Source: Streptomyces sp. Ru73
GTDB lineage: Bacteria; Actinomycetota; Actinomycetes; Streptomycetales; Streptomycetaceae
Assembly (NCBI RefSeq): GCF_002920575.1
Contig: NZ_PQSQ01000005.1
Coordinates: 62,001 to 126,000, forward strand
Direction of reading: 5' to 3'
Length of the DNA: 64,000 nt
Shown one piece after another: positions 57,778 to 64,000 of this stretch. The notes below the pieces were generated by a model. That model saw only the letters and a list, made by a program, of their open reading frames with translations, searched no databases and had not been told where the DNA came from. The translations under genes and the position numbers were made by a program. Positions within the stretch are counted from its first letter, which is position 1. Each line of letters opens with the position of its first letter.

Positions 57778-57818
57778 CTAGGAGCGTCGGAGCAGCCCTG
57801 CCGTGACGGGACGTTCCA

Positions 57819-59003
57819 TTACCGGCCGGGGCGAATGGTGAGCCGTACGCCCTCGGCCAGCCGGTACGGCCGGGTGTCCACGACGGCGCCGAGGAGGCGG
57901 CGGAGGCGGCTCACCTCCGCCCGCGCGGTGACGAGGTGGTCCGGATCGCCGAACAGCGAGCGGCTCAGCGCGGCCGCCGTCAGCCCCGCCGGCCCCGCCG
58001 CGTGCAGCAGGGACAGGATCTCGGCGTGGCGCCTCGTGATGCCGCGGCACCAGCTGGTGTCGCCGGTACTCGCCCGCAGCACCGGGGGGCCGGACAGGTC
58101 GAGGTCGAGCAGCACGGTGCGGCCGCGGCCCGCCGGGCGGACGAGCCAGCCGTCGGCCAGCCTCTCCGGCAGCCAGGCGCCGAGACCGGGTACGGCGATG
58201 GCCTGGCCGGCCCGCGGCGCGGCGATCCGGTCGCCCACGGCGACGCCCGCGCGGTGCGCGACCCAGCCGTTGTCGTCCACGACCAGAGCCGGTTCGCTGC
58301 TTCCGGCCAGCAGCGGTTCGGCCAACTGCCGCAGCGCGTCCAGGCGTTGCTGGTGCGACCGCCACAGTTCCGCCTCGGCCAGCCGCGTCGCCGCCTCGAC
58401 CAGCATGCCGACCGCGGGGTGCAGGGACAGCGCGGGGCCGCTGACGTCGATGACGCCGAGCAGCTGCCCGGTACGCGGGTCGTGGATCGGGGCAGCGCTG
58501 CAGTACCAGGGGTGCTGGCCCTGCTCGAAGTGCTCACCGGCGAGGAGTTCGACGGGCGCGGCCTCGGCCAGCGCGGTGCCGATCGCGTTCGTCCCGACCT
58601 TGGCCTCGGTCCAGTCGGCGCCCTCGGTGAACCCGAGTTCATCGGCCCGGCGGCGGACGGCGGAGGCACCGGCCCGCCACAGCACGGCCCCGTCGGCGTC
58701 GGTCACCACGAGCATCATGGTCGCCGCGTCCGAGGTGGCCTGGAACATCTCCGCGATCCGGTCGACCACGTCCCGCAACGGCGATGCGCACCGCCGGCGC
58801 GCGACCTCCTCCGCCGCGAAGACCTCACGCTTGTTCACGCGGTCCGCGGTGAGGCCCAGCCGCAGCATTCGCGACCAGGAGTGGGAGACGATGTCGCGGG
58901 GCGGCACCGGCGGGCGTGTGCCGGACATGACCGCCTCGTGCATCCGGACCAGGTCCCGGGCGTGCGTCGGGAGGTTCCGGCCCGGTGGGACGGCGCCACG
59001 CAC
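57819..59003 (-). CDS. GAF-domain transcriptional regulator (AcoR-N-type)
   Basis: A 394-residue regulator. The GTG at 59003 has GGGAGG 8 nt upstream. The N-terminal half carries the AcoR-like pattern SHSWSRMLRLGLTADRVNKREV and a GAF domain (SDAATMMLVVTDADGAVLWRAG, TEAKVGTNAIGTALAEAAPVELLAGEHFEQGQHPWYCSAAPIHDPRTGQLLGVIDVSG). The C-terminus (about 310-394) is a winged-helix-like region (GITRRHAEILSLLHAAGPAGLTAAALSRSLFGD) in place of the sigma-54 ATPase of AcoR. Such proteins are often beside FAD/NAD monooxygenases or aldehyde dehydrogenases in actinomycetes; here it is divergent from a flavin monooxygenase that it may control. Confidence 0.82.
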   Translation of the reverse strand: MRGAVPPGRNLPTHARDLVRMHEAVMSGTRPPVPPRDIVSHSWSRMLRLGLTADRVNKREVFAAEEVARRRCASPLRDVVDRIAEMFQATSDAATMMLVVTDADGAVLWRAGASAVRRRADELGFTEGADWTEAKVGTNAIGTALAEAAPVELLAGEHFEQGQHPWYCSAAPIHDPRTGQLLGVIDVSGPALSLHPAVGMLVEAATRLAEAELWRSHQQRLDALRQLAEPLLAGSSEPALVVDDNGWVAHRAGVAVGDRIAAPRAGQAIAVPGLGAWLPERLADGWLVRPAGRGRTVLLDLDLSGPPVLRASTGDTSWCRGITRRHAEILSLLHAAGPAGLTAAALSRSLFGDPDHLVTARAEVSRLRRLLGAVVDTRPYRLAEGVRLTIRPGR

Positions 59004-59080
59004 CCGTACCACCTCCCGGCCCAGCGCACCGTCGCGTCAGCCGCTTCAGGATAGGAGCAGGCCGGGGCGATCGCTACGGT

Positions 59081-59188
59081 CGTGCACGGGGAACGGGCCG
59101 CGGGGAGCGCTGCGGTCGTGCATGCGTGCAAGGCGAACCGGTCGCGGGGAGCGCTGTGGTCCCGCCGCGTGCGAGGGAAACCCGGTCG
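59081..59188. repeat. Three spaced 20-bp elements upstream of the flavin monooxygenase
   Basis: CGTGCACGGGGAACGGGCCG (59081), CGTGCAAGGCGAACCGGTCG (59125) and a third of the form CGTGCGAGGGAAACCCGGTCG (59168, 21 bp) are spaced 44 and 43 bp, as part of an imperfect 44-bp tandem repeat with GCGGGGAGCGCTG. They lie in the 299-bp gap between the regulator and the monooxygenase gene. Confidence 0.6.
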
Positions 59189-59302
59189 TTCGAATCGCCA
59201 GGGTCCCGCCGCCGCGTGCAATTCGGTGCAACCCTTGTCGCCGGCATCCCGGGCGGCGTGTGATCGGCGTTACAGCATGCACGCCGGTCGGAGGGAGTTC
59301 CG

Positions 59303-61120
59303 ATGACACAGACGCTGGACACGGTGCGGCAGGACCGTTCCCCGCAAGCACGCGTGGACGACTGGCTCGCCCGGTTCGAGTCCGCACTCGCCGCGCGTGA
59401 CGTGGCGGCCGCCGCCTCGCTGTTCGCCGTCGACAGCTACTGGCGGGACCTGGTGGCCTTCACCTGGAACATCAAGACCGTGGAGGGCCGGGCCGGCGTC
59501 GCCGACCTGCTCACCGCCTGCCTCGCCGGCACCGGCCCGTCCGGGTTCCGCACCACCGAGCCACCGGCGGAGGCCGACGGCGTCACCGAGGCGTGGATCG
59601 AGTTCGAGACCGCCGTGGGGCGGGCCAAGGGCCACCTGCGGCTGACGGACGAAGGCGCCTGGACGCTGCTGACCAGCCTCCGCGAGCTCAAGGACTTCCC
59701 CGAACCGCGCGGCGACCTGCGGCCCAAGGGCGCCCGCCACGGCGCGGTCACCCACCGCCTGTCCTGGGCCGAGGAACGCGAGCTGGAACAGCAGCAGCTC
59801 GGCTACGAACGGCAGCCGTTCGTGGTGGTCATCGGCGGCGGCCAGGGCGGCATCGCGCTCGGCGCCCGGCTGCGCCAGCTCGGCGTGCCCTCTCTCGTCG
59901 TGGAGCGCAACGACCGGCCCGGCGACTCCTGGCGCAAGCGGTACAAGAGCCTGTGCCTGCACGACCCGGTCTGGTACGACCACCTGCCGTACCTCCCCTT
60001 CCCGGACAACTGGCCGGTGTTCGCGCCGAAGGACAAGATCGCGGACTGGCTGGAGATGTACACCCGCGTGATGGACGTGCCGTACTGGACGCGGTCGGAG
60101 GTCACCTCGGCCGCGTTCGACGAGGCGGCCGAGACCTGGCGGGTCGTGGTGAACCGGGACGGCGAGGAGGTCGTCCTCACCCCGCGCCACCTGGTCTTCG
60201 CCACCGGCATGTCGGGCAAGCCCAACCTGCCCTCCTTCCCCGGCATGGACGAGTTCGAGGGCGACCAGCACCACTCCTCGCAGCACCCGGGACCGGACCG
60301 GTACGCGGGCAAGAAGGCGGTCGTCATCGGCTCCAACAACTCCGCGCACGACATCTGCGCGGCACTGTGGGAACACGGCGCCGACGTGACCATGGTGCAG
60401 CGCTCCTCGACGCACATCGTGCGGTCGGACTCCCTGATGGAGCTGGGCCTCGGCGACCTCTACTCCGAACGTGCCGTACGCGCGGGCATGACCACCGAGA
60501 AGGCCGACATGGTCTTCGCGTCGCTGCCCTACCGGATCATGCACCAGTTCCAGATCCCCATTTACGACAAGATCCGCGAACGCGACGCCGACTTCTACGC
60601 GCGCCTCGAGAAGGCCGGCTTCGCCCACGACTGGGGCGACGACGGCTCCGGTCTGTTCATGAAGTACCTGCGCCGCGGCTCCGGCTACTACATCGACGTG
60701 GGCGCGGCCGAACTCGTGGCCGACGGGAAGATCAAGCTCGCGCACGGCCAGGTCGACCACCTCACCCGCACCGGCGTCGTCCTCGCCGACGGCACGGAAC
60801 TGGACGCCGACCTCGTCGTCTACGCGACCGGCTACGGCTCCATGAACGGCTGGGTCGCCGACCTGTGCGGCCAGGAGATGGCGGACCGGGTCGGCAAGTG
60901 CTGGGGCCTCGGCTCGGACACCACCAAGGACCCCGGGCCCTGGGAGGGCGAACAGCGCAACATGTGGAAGCCCACCCAGCAGCCGGGCCTGTGGTTCCAC
61001 GGCGGCAACCTGCACCAGTCCCGCCACTACTCCCTGTACCTCGCCCTCCAGCTCAAGGCCCGCTACGAGGGCCTCCCCACCCCGGTGTACGGACTCCAGG
61101 AGGTCCACCACCTCGCCTGA
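59303..61120 (+). CDS. Flavin-containing monooxygenase with N-terminal SnoaL-like domain
   Basis: A 605-residue flavoprotein. GGAGGGAGTTCCG precedes the ATG. Residues about 15-140 are a SnoaL/NTF2-like domain (WLARFESALAARDVAAAASLFAVDSYWRDLVAFTWNIKTVEGRAGV). The FAD motif is VVIGGGQGGIALGARLRQLG (about 174-193), the NADP motif VVIGSNNSAHDICAALWEHG, and LVVYATGYG the C-terminal FAD segment. FAD/NADP layout is that of class B monooxygenases; the exact BVMO fingerprint FxGxxxHxxxW is not evident near FEGDQHHSSQHPG, where a variant sits. The substrate is unknown. Confidence 0.88.
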   Translation: MTQTLDTVRQDRSPQARVDDWLARFESALAARDVAAAASLFAVDSYWRDLVAFTWNIKTVEGRAGVADLLTACLAGTGPSGFRTTEPPAEADGVTEAWIEFETAVGRAKGHLRLTDEGAWTLLTSLRELKDFPEPRGDLRPKGARHGAVTHRLSWAEERELEQQQLGYERQPFVVVIGGGQGGIALGARLRQLGVPSLVVERNDRPGDSWRKRYKSLCLHDPVWYDHLPYLPFPDNWPVFAPKDKIADWLEMYTRVMDVPYWTRSEVTSAAFDEAAETWRVVVNRDGEEVVLTPRHLVFATGMSGKPNLPSFPGMDEFEGDQHHSSQHPGPDRYAGKKAVVIGSNNSAHDICAALWEHGADVTMVQRSSTHIVRSDSLMELGLGDLYSERAVRAGMTTEKADMVFASLPYRIMHQFQIPIYDKIRERDADFYARLEKAGFAHDWGDDGSGLFMKYLRRGSGYYIDVGAAELVADGKIKLAHGQVDHLTRTGVVLADGTELDADLVVYATGYGSMNGWVADLCGQEMADRVGKCWGLGSDTTKDPGPWEGEQRNMWKPTQQPGLWFHGGNLHQSRHYSLYLALQLKARYEGLPTPVYGLQEVHHLA

Positions 61121-61236
61121 CGGCCCGCTGAGCACCGGAAGTGCGGCAAGGACCGGTCGGGGCCGCGGTGCGCCTGCGCCGCGGCCGCTCCCGCCTCCGT
61201 AGGCTGACCCTCGCACGTGAGGAACAGGAGGCTGAC

Positions 61237-61917
61237 GTGGCCGAGACGACCGTGGCCGAGGTGCTGGCCGAACTGGCCGGGCTCGAGGACCCGAAGACCC
61301 GCGAGGTGAACAAGAAGCACGGTGACGACCACGGTGTGAACCTCGGCAAGCTGCGCGCGCTCGCGAAGCGGCTGAAGACGCAGCAGGACCTCGCGCGCGG
61401 CCTCTGGGCGACCGATGACAGCGCGGCGAAACTGCTGGCGACGCTGGTCTGCCGACCCAAGGCGTTCGAGCGCGACGAGCTGGACGCCATGCTGCGCGAG
61501 GCGCGCACCCCCAAGGTGCACGACTGGCTGGTGAACTACGTCGTGAAGAAGAGCCCGCACGCCGAGGAACTGCGGCAGGACTGGCTCGCCGACCCCGACC
61601 CGGTCGTCGCCGGCGCCGGCTGGACGCTGACCGCCGAACGCGTGACGAAGAAGCCCGAAGGACTCGACCTCCCAGGGCTCCTCGACGTCATCGAGGCGGA
61701 GATGAAGGACGCTCCGGAACGCCTCCAGTGGGCGATGAACCAGTGCCTGGCCCAGATCGGGATCGCGCACCCGGAGCACCGCGCCCGCGCGATCGACATC
61801 GGCGAGCGCCTGGAAGTGCTCAAGGACTACCCGACGTCCCCCGGCTGCACCTCGCCCTTCGCGCCCGCCTGGATCACCGAGATGGTCCGCCGGCAGCAGG
61901 GACAGAGCGTGGTGTGA
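61237..61917 (+). CDS. DNA alkylation repair protein (HEAT-like, ALK family)
   Basis: A 226-residue protein made of HEAT-like helical repeats. GTG at 61237 has AGGAGG 5 nt upstream. REVNKKHGDDHGVNLGKLRALAKRLKTQQDLARGLWATDDSAAKLLATLVCRP and LRQDWLADPDPVVAGAGWTLTAERV are typical of the DNA alkylation repair (AlkC/AlkD-like) family, as is the C-terminal AMNQCLAQIGIAHPEHRARAIDIGERL. AlkD removes alkylated bases; whether this branch is an active glycosylase is uncertain. Confidence 0.82.
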   Translation: MAETTVAEVLAELAGLEDPKTREVNKKHGDDHGVNLGKLRALAKRLKTQQDLARGLWATDDSAAKLLATLVCRPKAFERDELDAMLREARTPKVHDWLVNYVVKKSPHAEELRQDWLADPDPVVAGAGWTLTAERVTKKPEGLDLPGLLDVIEAEMKDAPERLQWAMNQCLAQIGIAHPEHRARAIDIGERLEVLKDYPTSPGCTSPFAPAWITEMVRRQQGQSVV

Positions 61918-61938
61918 CCGCCGGCGCCCCGGTGCGGC

Positions 61939-62796
61939 CTACGCGAAGTCGTACGCGGCGAAATCGGTGACCCGGCGGTATCCGAGGCGTTGGTAGAGCG
62001 CGTTGCTGGTGGGATTGGCCGCGTTCGTGAACAGCACGACCTCCTCGGCGCCGGCGGCGAGCGCGGCGCGGCCGACCTCGACCGTCACGGCCCCCGCGTA
62101 ACCACGGCCGCGCAGGTGGGCCGGGGTGTGGACGGGATCGATCCGGACCTGGCCGCCGACCATCGGATTCACGCCCGCCATGGACACCGGCGTACCGTCC
62201 GGGGTCTCCCAGTAGGTGTACCGCTTCTCGGCGAAACGCGTACCTGCCCAGGAGGCGGCGTCGATGGCGACGTCCTCCCCGACGTCCGCGGCGAACGCCC
62301 GGCACCAGCTCATGAGGTGCTCGTGGTCCCGTTCGCCCACCGGACGGCCCCGGCCAGCCGGGAACGGCTCCGGCGGGGTGAGCGTGCCGAGGCGGTACAG
62401 GTGGAGCCGGACCCGGAGCGTCGGGGCCGCGCCCGTGTGGCGGTGCCAGGACTCGGCGAAGGCGGCGGCGGTGCGGTGGTCCGCGGTGACGGAGGGCGGG
62501 GCGTGCCCGAGGTCCACCAGACGGGCGGCGAGGGCATCGGCCTGCCCGGCGGTGAGAGGGGTGAGGCTCAGACCGCGGGGCGGGAGGCGGTAGCAGACGG
62601 CATGGACCTCGCCCGCCCGTTCCAGCCGGCCGAAGACGGGGGCCCGGGCGCCGTACCCGGCCCTCCCGAGCGTGCGCAGCTTTTCGAGCGCCGACAGCTG
62701 CGTGGTGTGCAGGGCGGGGCGCGAGCGCAGGAAGTCTCCGGTCCGGTCGAGGAAGCCGTCGAGGTCTTCGGTGAGGTGCCAGCCGTCCGAGTGCAT
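61939..62796 (-). CDS. GNAT-family N-acetyltransferase
   Basis: A 285-residue protein with the GNAT fold in its C-terminal half: MAGVNPMVGGQVRIDPVHTPAHLRGRGYAGAVTVEVGRAALAAGAEEVVLFTNAANPTSNALYQRLGYRRV, where LRGRGYAG is the acetyl-CoA pyrophosphate loop (RxxGxG/A). The N-terminal half is a degenerate second GNAT-like half. Substrate unknown. It converges on the alkylation repair gene with a 21-bp gap. Confidence 0.85.
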   Translation of the reverse strand: MHSDGWHLTEDLDGFLDRTGDFLRSRPALHTTQLSALEKLRTLGRAGYGARAPVFGRLERAGEVHAVCYRLPPRGLSLTPLTAGQADALAARLVDLGHAPPSVTADHRTAAAFAESWHRHTGAAPTLRVRLHLYRLGTLTPPEPFPAGRGRPVGERDHEHLMSWCRAFAADVGEDVAIDAASWAGTRFAEKRYTYWETPDGTPVSMAGVNPMVGGQVRIDPVHTPAHLRGRGYAGAVTVEVGRAALAAGAEEVVLFTNAANPTSNALYQRLGYRRVTDFAAYDFA

Positions 62797-63019
62797 GCCT
62801 CATGGTCCCTGATGCCCCGTCCCGCCGTCCCGTCGTTCGGCCGTCCCGCCGTTCGGCCGATGCGGTGAGGCGTGCTGCCAGGAGGGTTGAGCGGGGCATT
62901 CCTGGGCACTCGGGCCAGGCAATCGTACAAACGATCTTGTAGGTGCCGGGGTGACGGCACCGGCCGGTCACGGGGACGGGCCGGCCGCCGGTCACGCGGT
63001 GGACAGGCAGGACACAGGC

Positions 63020-63532
63020 ATGAGCACCATCGAGCACTCGGTCGACGTGGACGTCCCGCTGCGCACGGCCTACAACCAGTGGACGCAGTTCGAGACCTTC
63101 CCGCGGTTCATGGAGGGTGTGCAGCGCGTGGACCGGCCGCAGTCCAACCTCACCCACTGGATCACGCGGTTCGGCGGTGTCACCCGCGAGTTCGACGCCG
63201 AGATCGTGGAGCAGCGGCCGGACGAGCGGCTGGTGTGGCGCAGCCTGCACGACCCGCGCCACACCGGCACGGTGACGTTCCACTCCCTGGGCGAGGGCAG
63301 CTGCCGGGTGGACCTGCGCCTCGACTTCACTCCGCAGGGGCTCGTGGAGCGCGCCGGGGACGGCCTGGGCGTCCTCCGCCGCAGGGTCTGCGGCGACCTG
63401 GAGTGCTTCAAGCAGTTCATCGAGGCCCAGGGGCGCGAGACCGGACAGTGGCGAGGGGCCATCGACGGCGGTCACGTACTGCCCGACTCCGGCCAGAAGC
63501 AGCCGCACGTGCCGACGTGGCCGACCGGCTGA
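63020..63532 (+). CDS. SRPBCC-family protein (coenzyme Q-binding-like)
   Basis: A 170-residue protein with the START-like fold: IEHSVDVDVPLRTAYNQWTQFETFPRFMEGVQRV at the N-terminus, VTREFDAEIVEQRPDERLVWRS in the middle and GVLRRRVCGDLECFKQFIEAQG at the end. In Streptomyces such proteins recur in stress-related loci. The start at 63020 has only a weak site (AGGACACAGG). A soluble binding role is inferred. Confidence 0.82.
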   Translation: MSTIEHSVDVDVPLRTAYNQWTQFETFPRFMEGVQRVDRPQSNLTHWITRFGGVTREFDAEIVEQRPDERLVWRSLHDPRHTGTVTFHSLGEGSCRVDLRLDFTPQGLVERAGDGLGVLRRRVCGDLECFKQFIEAQGRETGQWRGAIDGGHVLPDSGQKQPHVPTWPTG

Positions 63533-63619
63533 CCCCCGGCAGCGCAGCCCGCTGTCCGACCACTGCCCGGCCGAGCCGACCGGCGCAGGCCCTGCGTACC
63601 AGAGGAAGGCTGAACTTCG

Positions 63620-64000
63620 GTGACGACATCCCGGCACGAGGAAACAGACGCAACGGCGACCAGGGAAGCCGGAGCGGCACGGCCCGGAGCGGGCGGCGGG
63701 ACCGGCGGCCGGCCCCAGGACCGGCCGGAATCCGCGGAACACCTCGAGGTCACCCCGCCGAAGACATGGGCGGTCGGCGTGCCGGCAGTGGCCAACGCAC
63801 TGAAGTACTCCCTCTCCGAGACCTCCCCGCGGCGCACCATGCTGACGCTGCTGGACCTCAACCAGACCAAGGGGTTCGACTGCCCCGGCTGTGCGTGGCC
63901 CGAGCCGGAGCCCCGCCACCGGCACCTCAACGAGTACTGCGAGAACGGCGCCAAACACACCAACGACGAGGCGACCTCCCGCCGGATCACCGCCGACTTC
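63620..64000 (+). CDS. FdhF/YdeP-type molybdopterin oxidoreductase, N-terminal part (runs off window)
   Basis: The first 127 residues of a large oxidoreductase alpha subunit; the rest lies outside the window. GTG at 63620 has GAGGAAGG about 10 nt upstream. A polar, Gly/Pro-rich N-terminus of about 40 residues is followed by VTPPKTWAVGVPAVANALKYSLSETSPRRTMLTLLDLNQTKGFDCPGCAWPEPE and NEYCENGAKH, the Cys-rich start of the YdeP-type molybdopterin family. It starts 87 bp after the SRPBCC gene, possibly co-transcribed. Confidence 0.88.
   Translation, partial: MTTSRHEETDATATREAGAARPGAGGGTGGRPQDRPESAEHLEVTPPKTWAVGVPAVANALKYSLSETSPRRTMLTLLDLNQTKGFDCPGCAWPEPEPRHRHLNEYCENGAKHTNDEATSRRITADF

Larger units (their letters stand above)
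54150..57781. mobile_element. Transposon-like unit carrying TfuA-YcaO
   Basis: AGCCTGTCCGATGGGTC (54154-54170) and its inverted copy GACCCATCGGACAGGCC (57761-57777) match at 16 of 17 positions. CTAG lies directly outside each (54150-54153 and 57778-57781), as a 4-bp target duplication of the YTAR kind made by IS5-group elements would. The 3.6 kb inside hold ycaO, tfuA, a broken S74-domain gene and a small acidic protein. No transposase is visible, so it is either a non-autonomous unit or two IS tips left at the edges. The inner right end (57579-57760) is AT-richer than its surroundings. Confidence 0.55.

Noticed and set aside
59270..61216. Long minus-strand open frame opposite the flavin monooxygenase
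   Set aside because: It is antisense to a clear flavoprotein gene, has Val/Gly/Arg-rich sequence without motifs, and is the usual GC-bias shadow. The same applies to 1504-3444, 23069-25834, 28074-29021 and 61874-63958.
1..64000. tRNA, rRNA, CRISPR arrays, intact insertion sequences, phage integrase or attachment sites
   Set aside because: None recognised by eye on either strand; the only mobile-element signs are the inverted repeats around 54.15-57.78 kb.

Overview
The window looks like a piece of a Streptomyces (or close actinomycete) chromosome. The DNA is very GC-rich with strong third-position GC bias, GTG starts are common, many genes overlap by ATGA or GTGA, and several families are typical of the genus: a spore-associated protein A homologue, a mycothiol-dependent formaldehyde dehydrogenase, a SpoIIE-type phosphatase with a fused anti-sigma kinase domain, and a LacI-controlled alpha-glucoside ABC operon. 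I saw no rRNA, tRNA, CRISPR array or complete transposase.

Layout. 1-6 kb: the 5' part of an MFS transporter, three secreted proteins on the minus strand (SapA-like, a beta-helix protein, a GH18 chitinase-like enzyme with a repeat-coded Ser/Arg N-terminus) and pobA. 6-13 kb: a VOC protein, a LacI regulator and a divergent sugar operon (binding protein, two permeases, GH13 alpha-glucosidase), with two matching operators and a good promoter. 13-20 kb: LtrA-type protein, nitroreductase with divergent TetR and twin operators, a small conserved protein, a TOPRIM singleton, an AEC transporter, CopD and DUF2127 membrane proteins. 20-23 kb: an emfourin-like lipoprotein and an arsenic unit (acr3, arsR, arsI). 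23-28 kb: an ABC transporter operon ending in a secreted beta-propeller/phosphoesterase. 28-31 kb: dpaL-lysE and a divergent LysR gene.

31-47 kb holds the most coherent system: apparently a glycine-betaine (quaternary amine) demethylation and one-carbon regulon. It comprises a Rieske ferredoxin, its FAD reductase, a second dihydropteroate synthase, an IclR regulator, purU, dimethylglycine oxidase, folD, a Rieske N-demethylase with the family's bridging glutamate, an MFS transporter and S-(hydroxymethyl)mycothiol dehydrogenase. Four start regions in this stretch carry the same layout, a TTGAC -35 box with a GTTGCG half site at the start of transcription and a second half site ending about 36 bp later; a fifth, for the MFS gene, carries the same 36-bp element with a less clear promoter. 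This ties the scattered genes into one probable regulon. Betaine would be demethylated to dimethylglycine plus formaldehyde, dimethylglycine to sarcosine plus methylene-tetrahydrofolate, and the C1 units handled by FolD, PurU and the mycothiol enzyme. A sensor/SpoIIE phosphatase sits inside the stretch but shows no such site.

47-54 kb: a STAND ATPase, a dienelactone hydrolase with divergent MarR and paired operators, a cytochrome P450 behind a 32-bp perfect palindrome, and two membrane-anchored proteins of unknown function. 54.15-57.78 kb: a 3.6-kb unit bounded by near-perfect inverted repeats and CTAG on both sides, carrying a TfuA-YcaO pair (thioamide-forming family), a broken peptidase S74 domain gene and a small acidic protein, with no transposase. 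57.8-64 kb: a GAF-domain regulator, a flavin monooxygenase preceded by spaced repeats, DNA alkylation repair, GNAT and SRPBCC proteins, and the start of a molybdopterin oxidoreductase of the FdhF/YdeP type.
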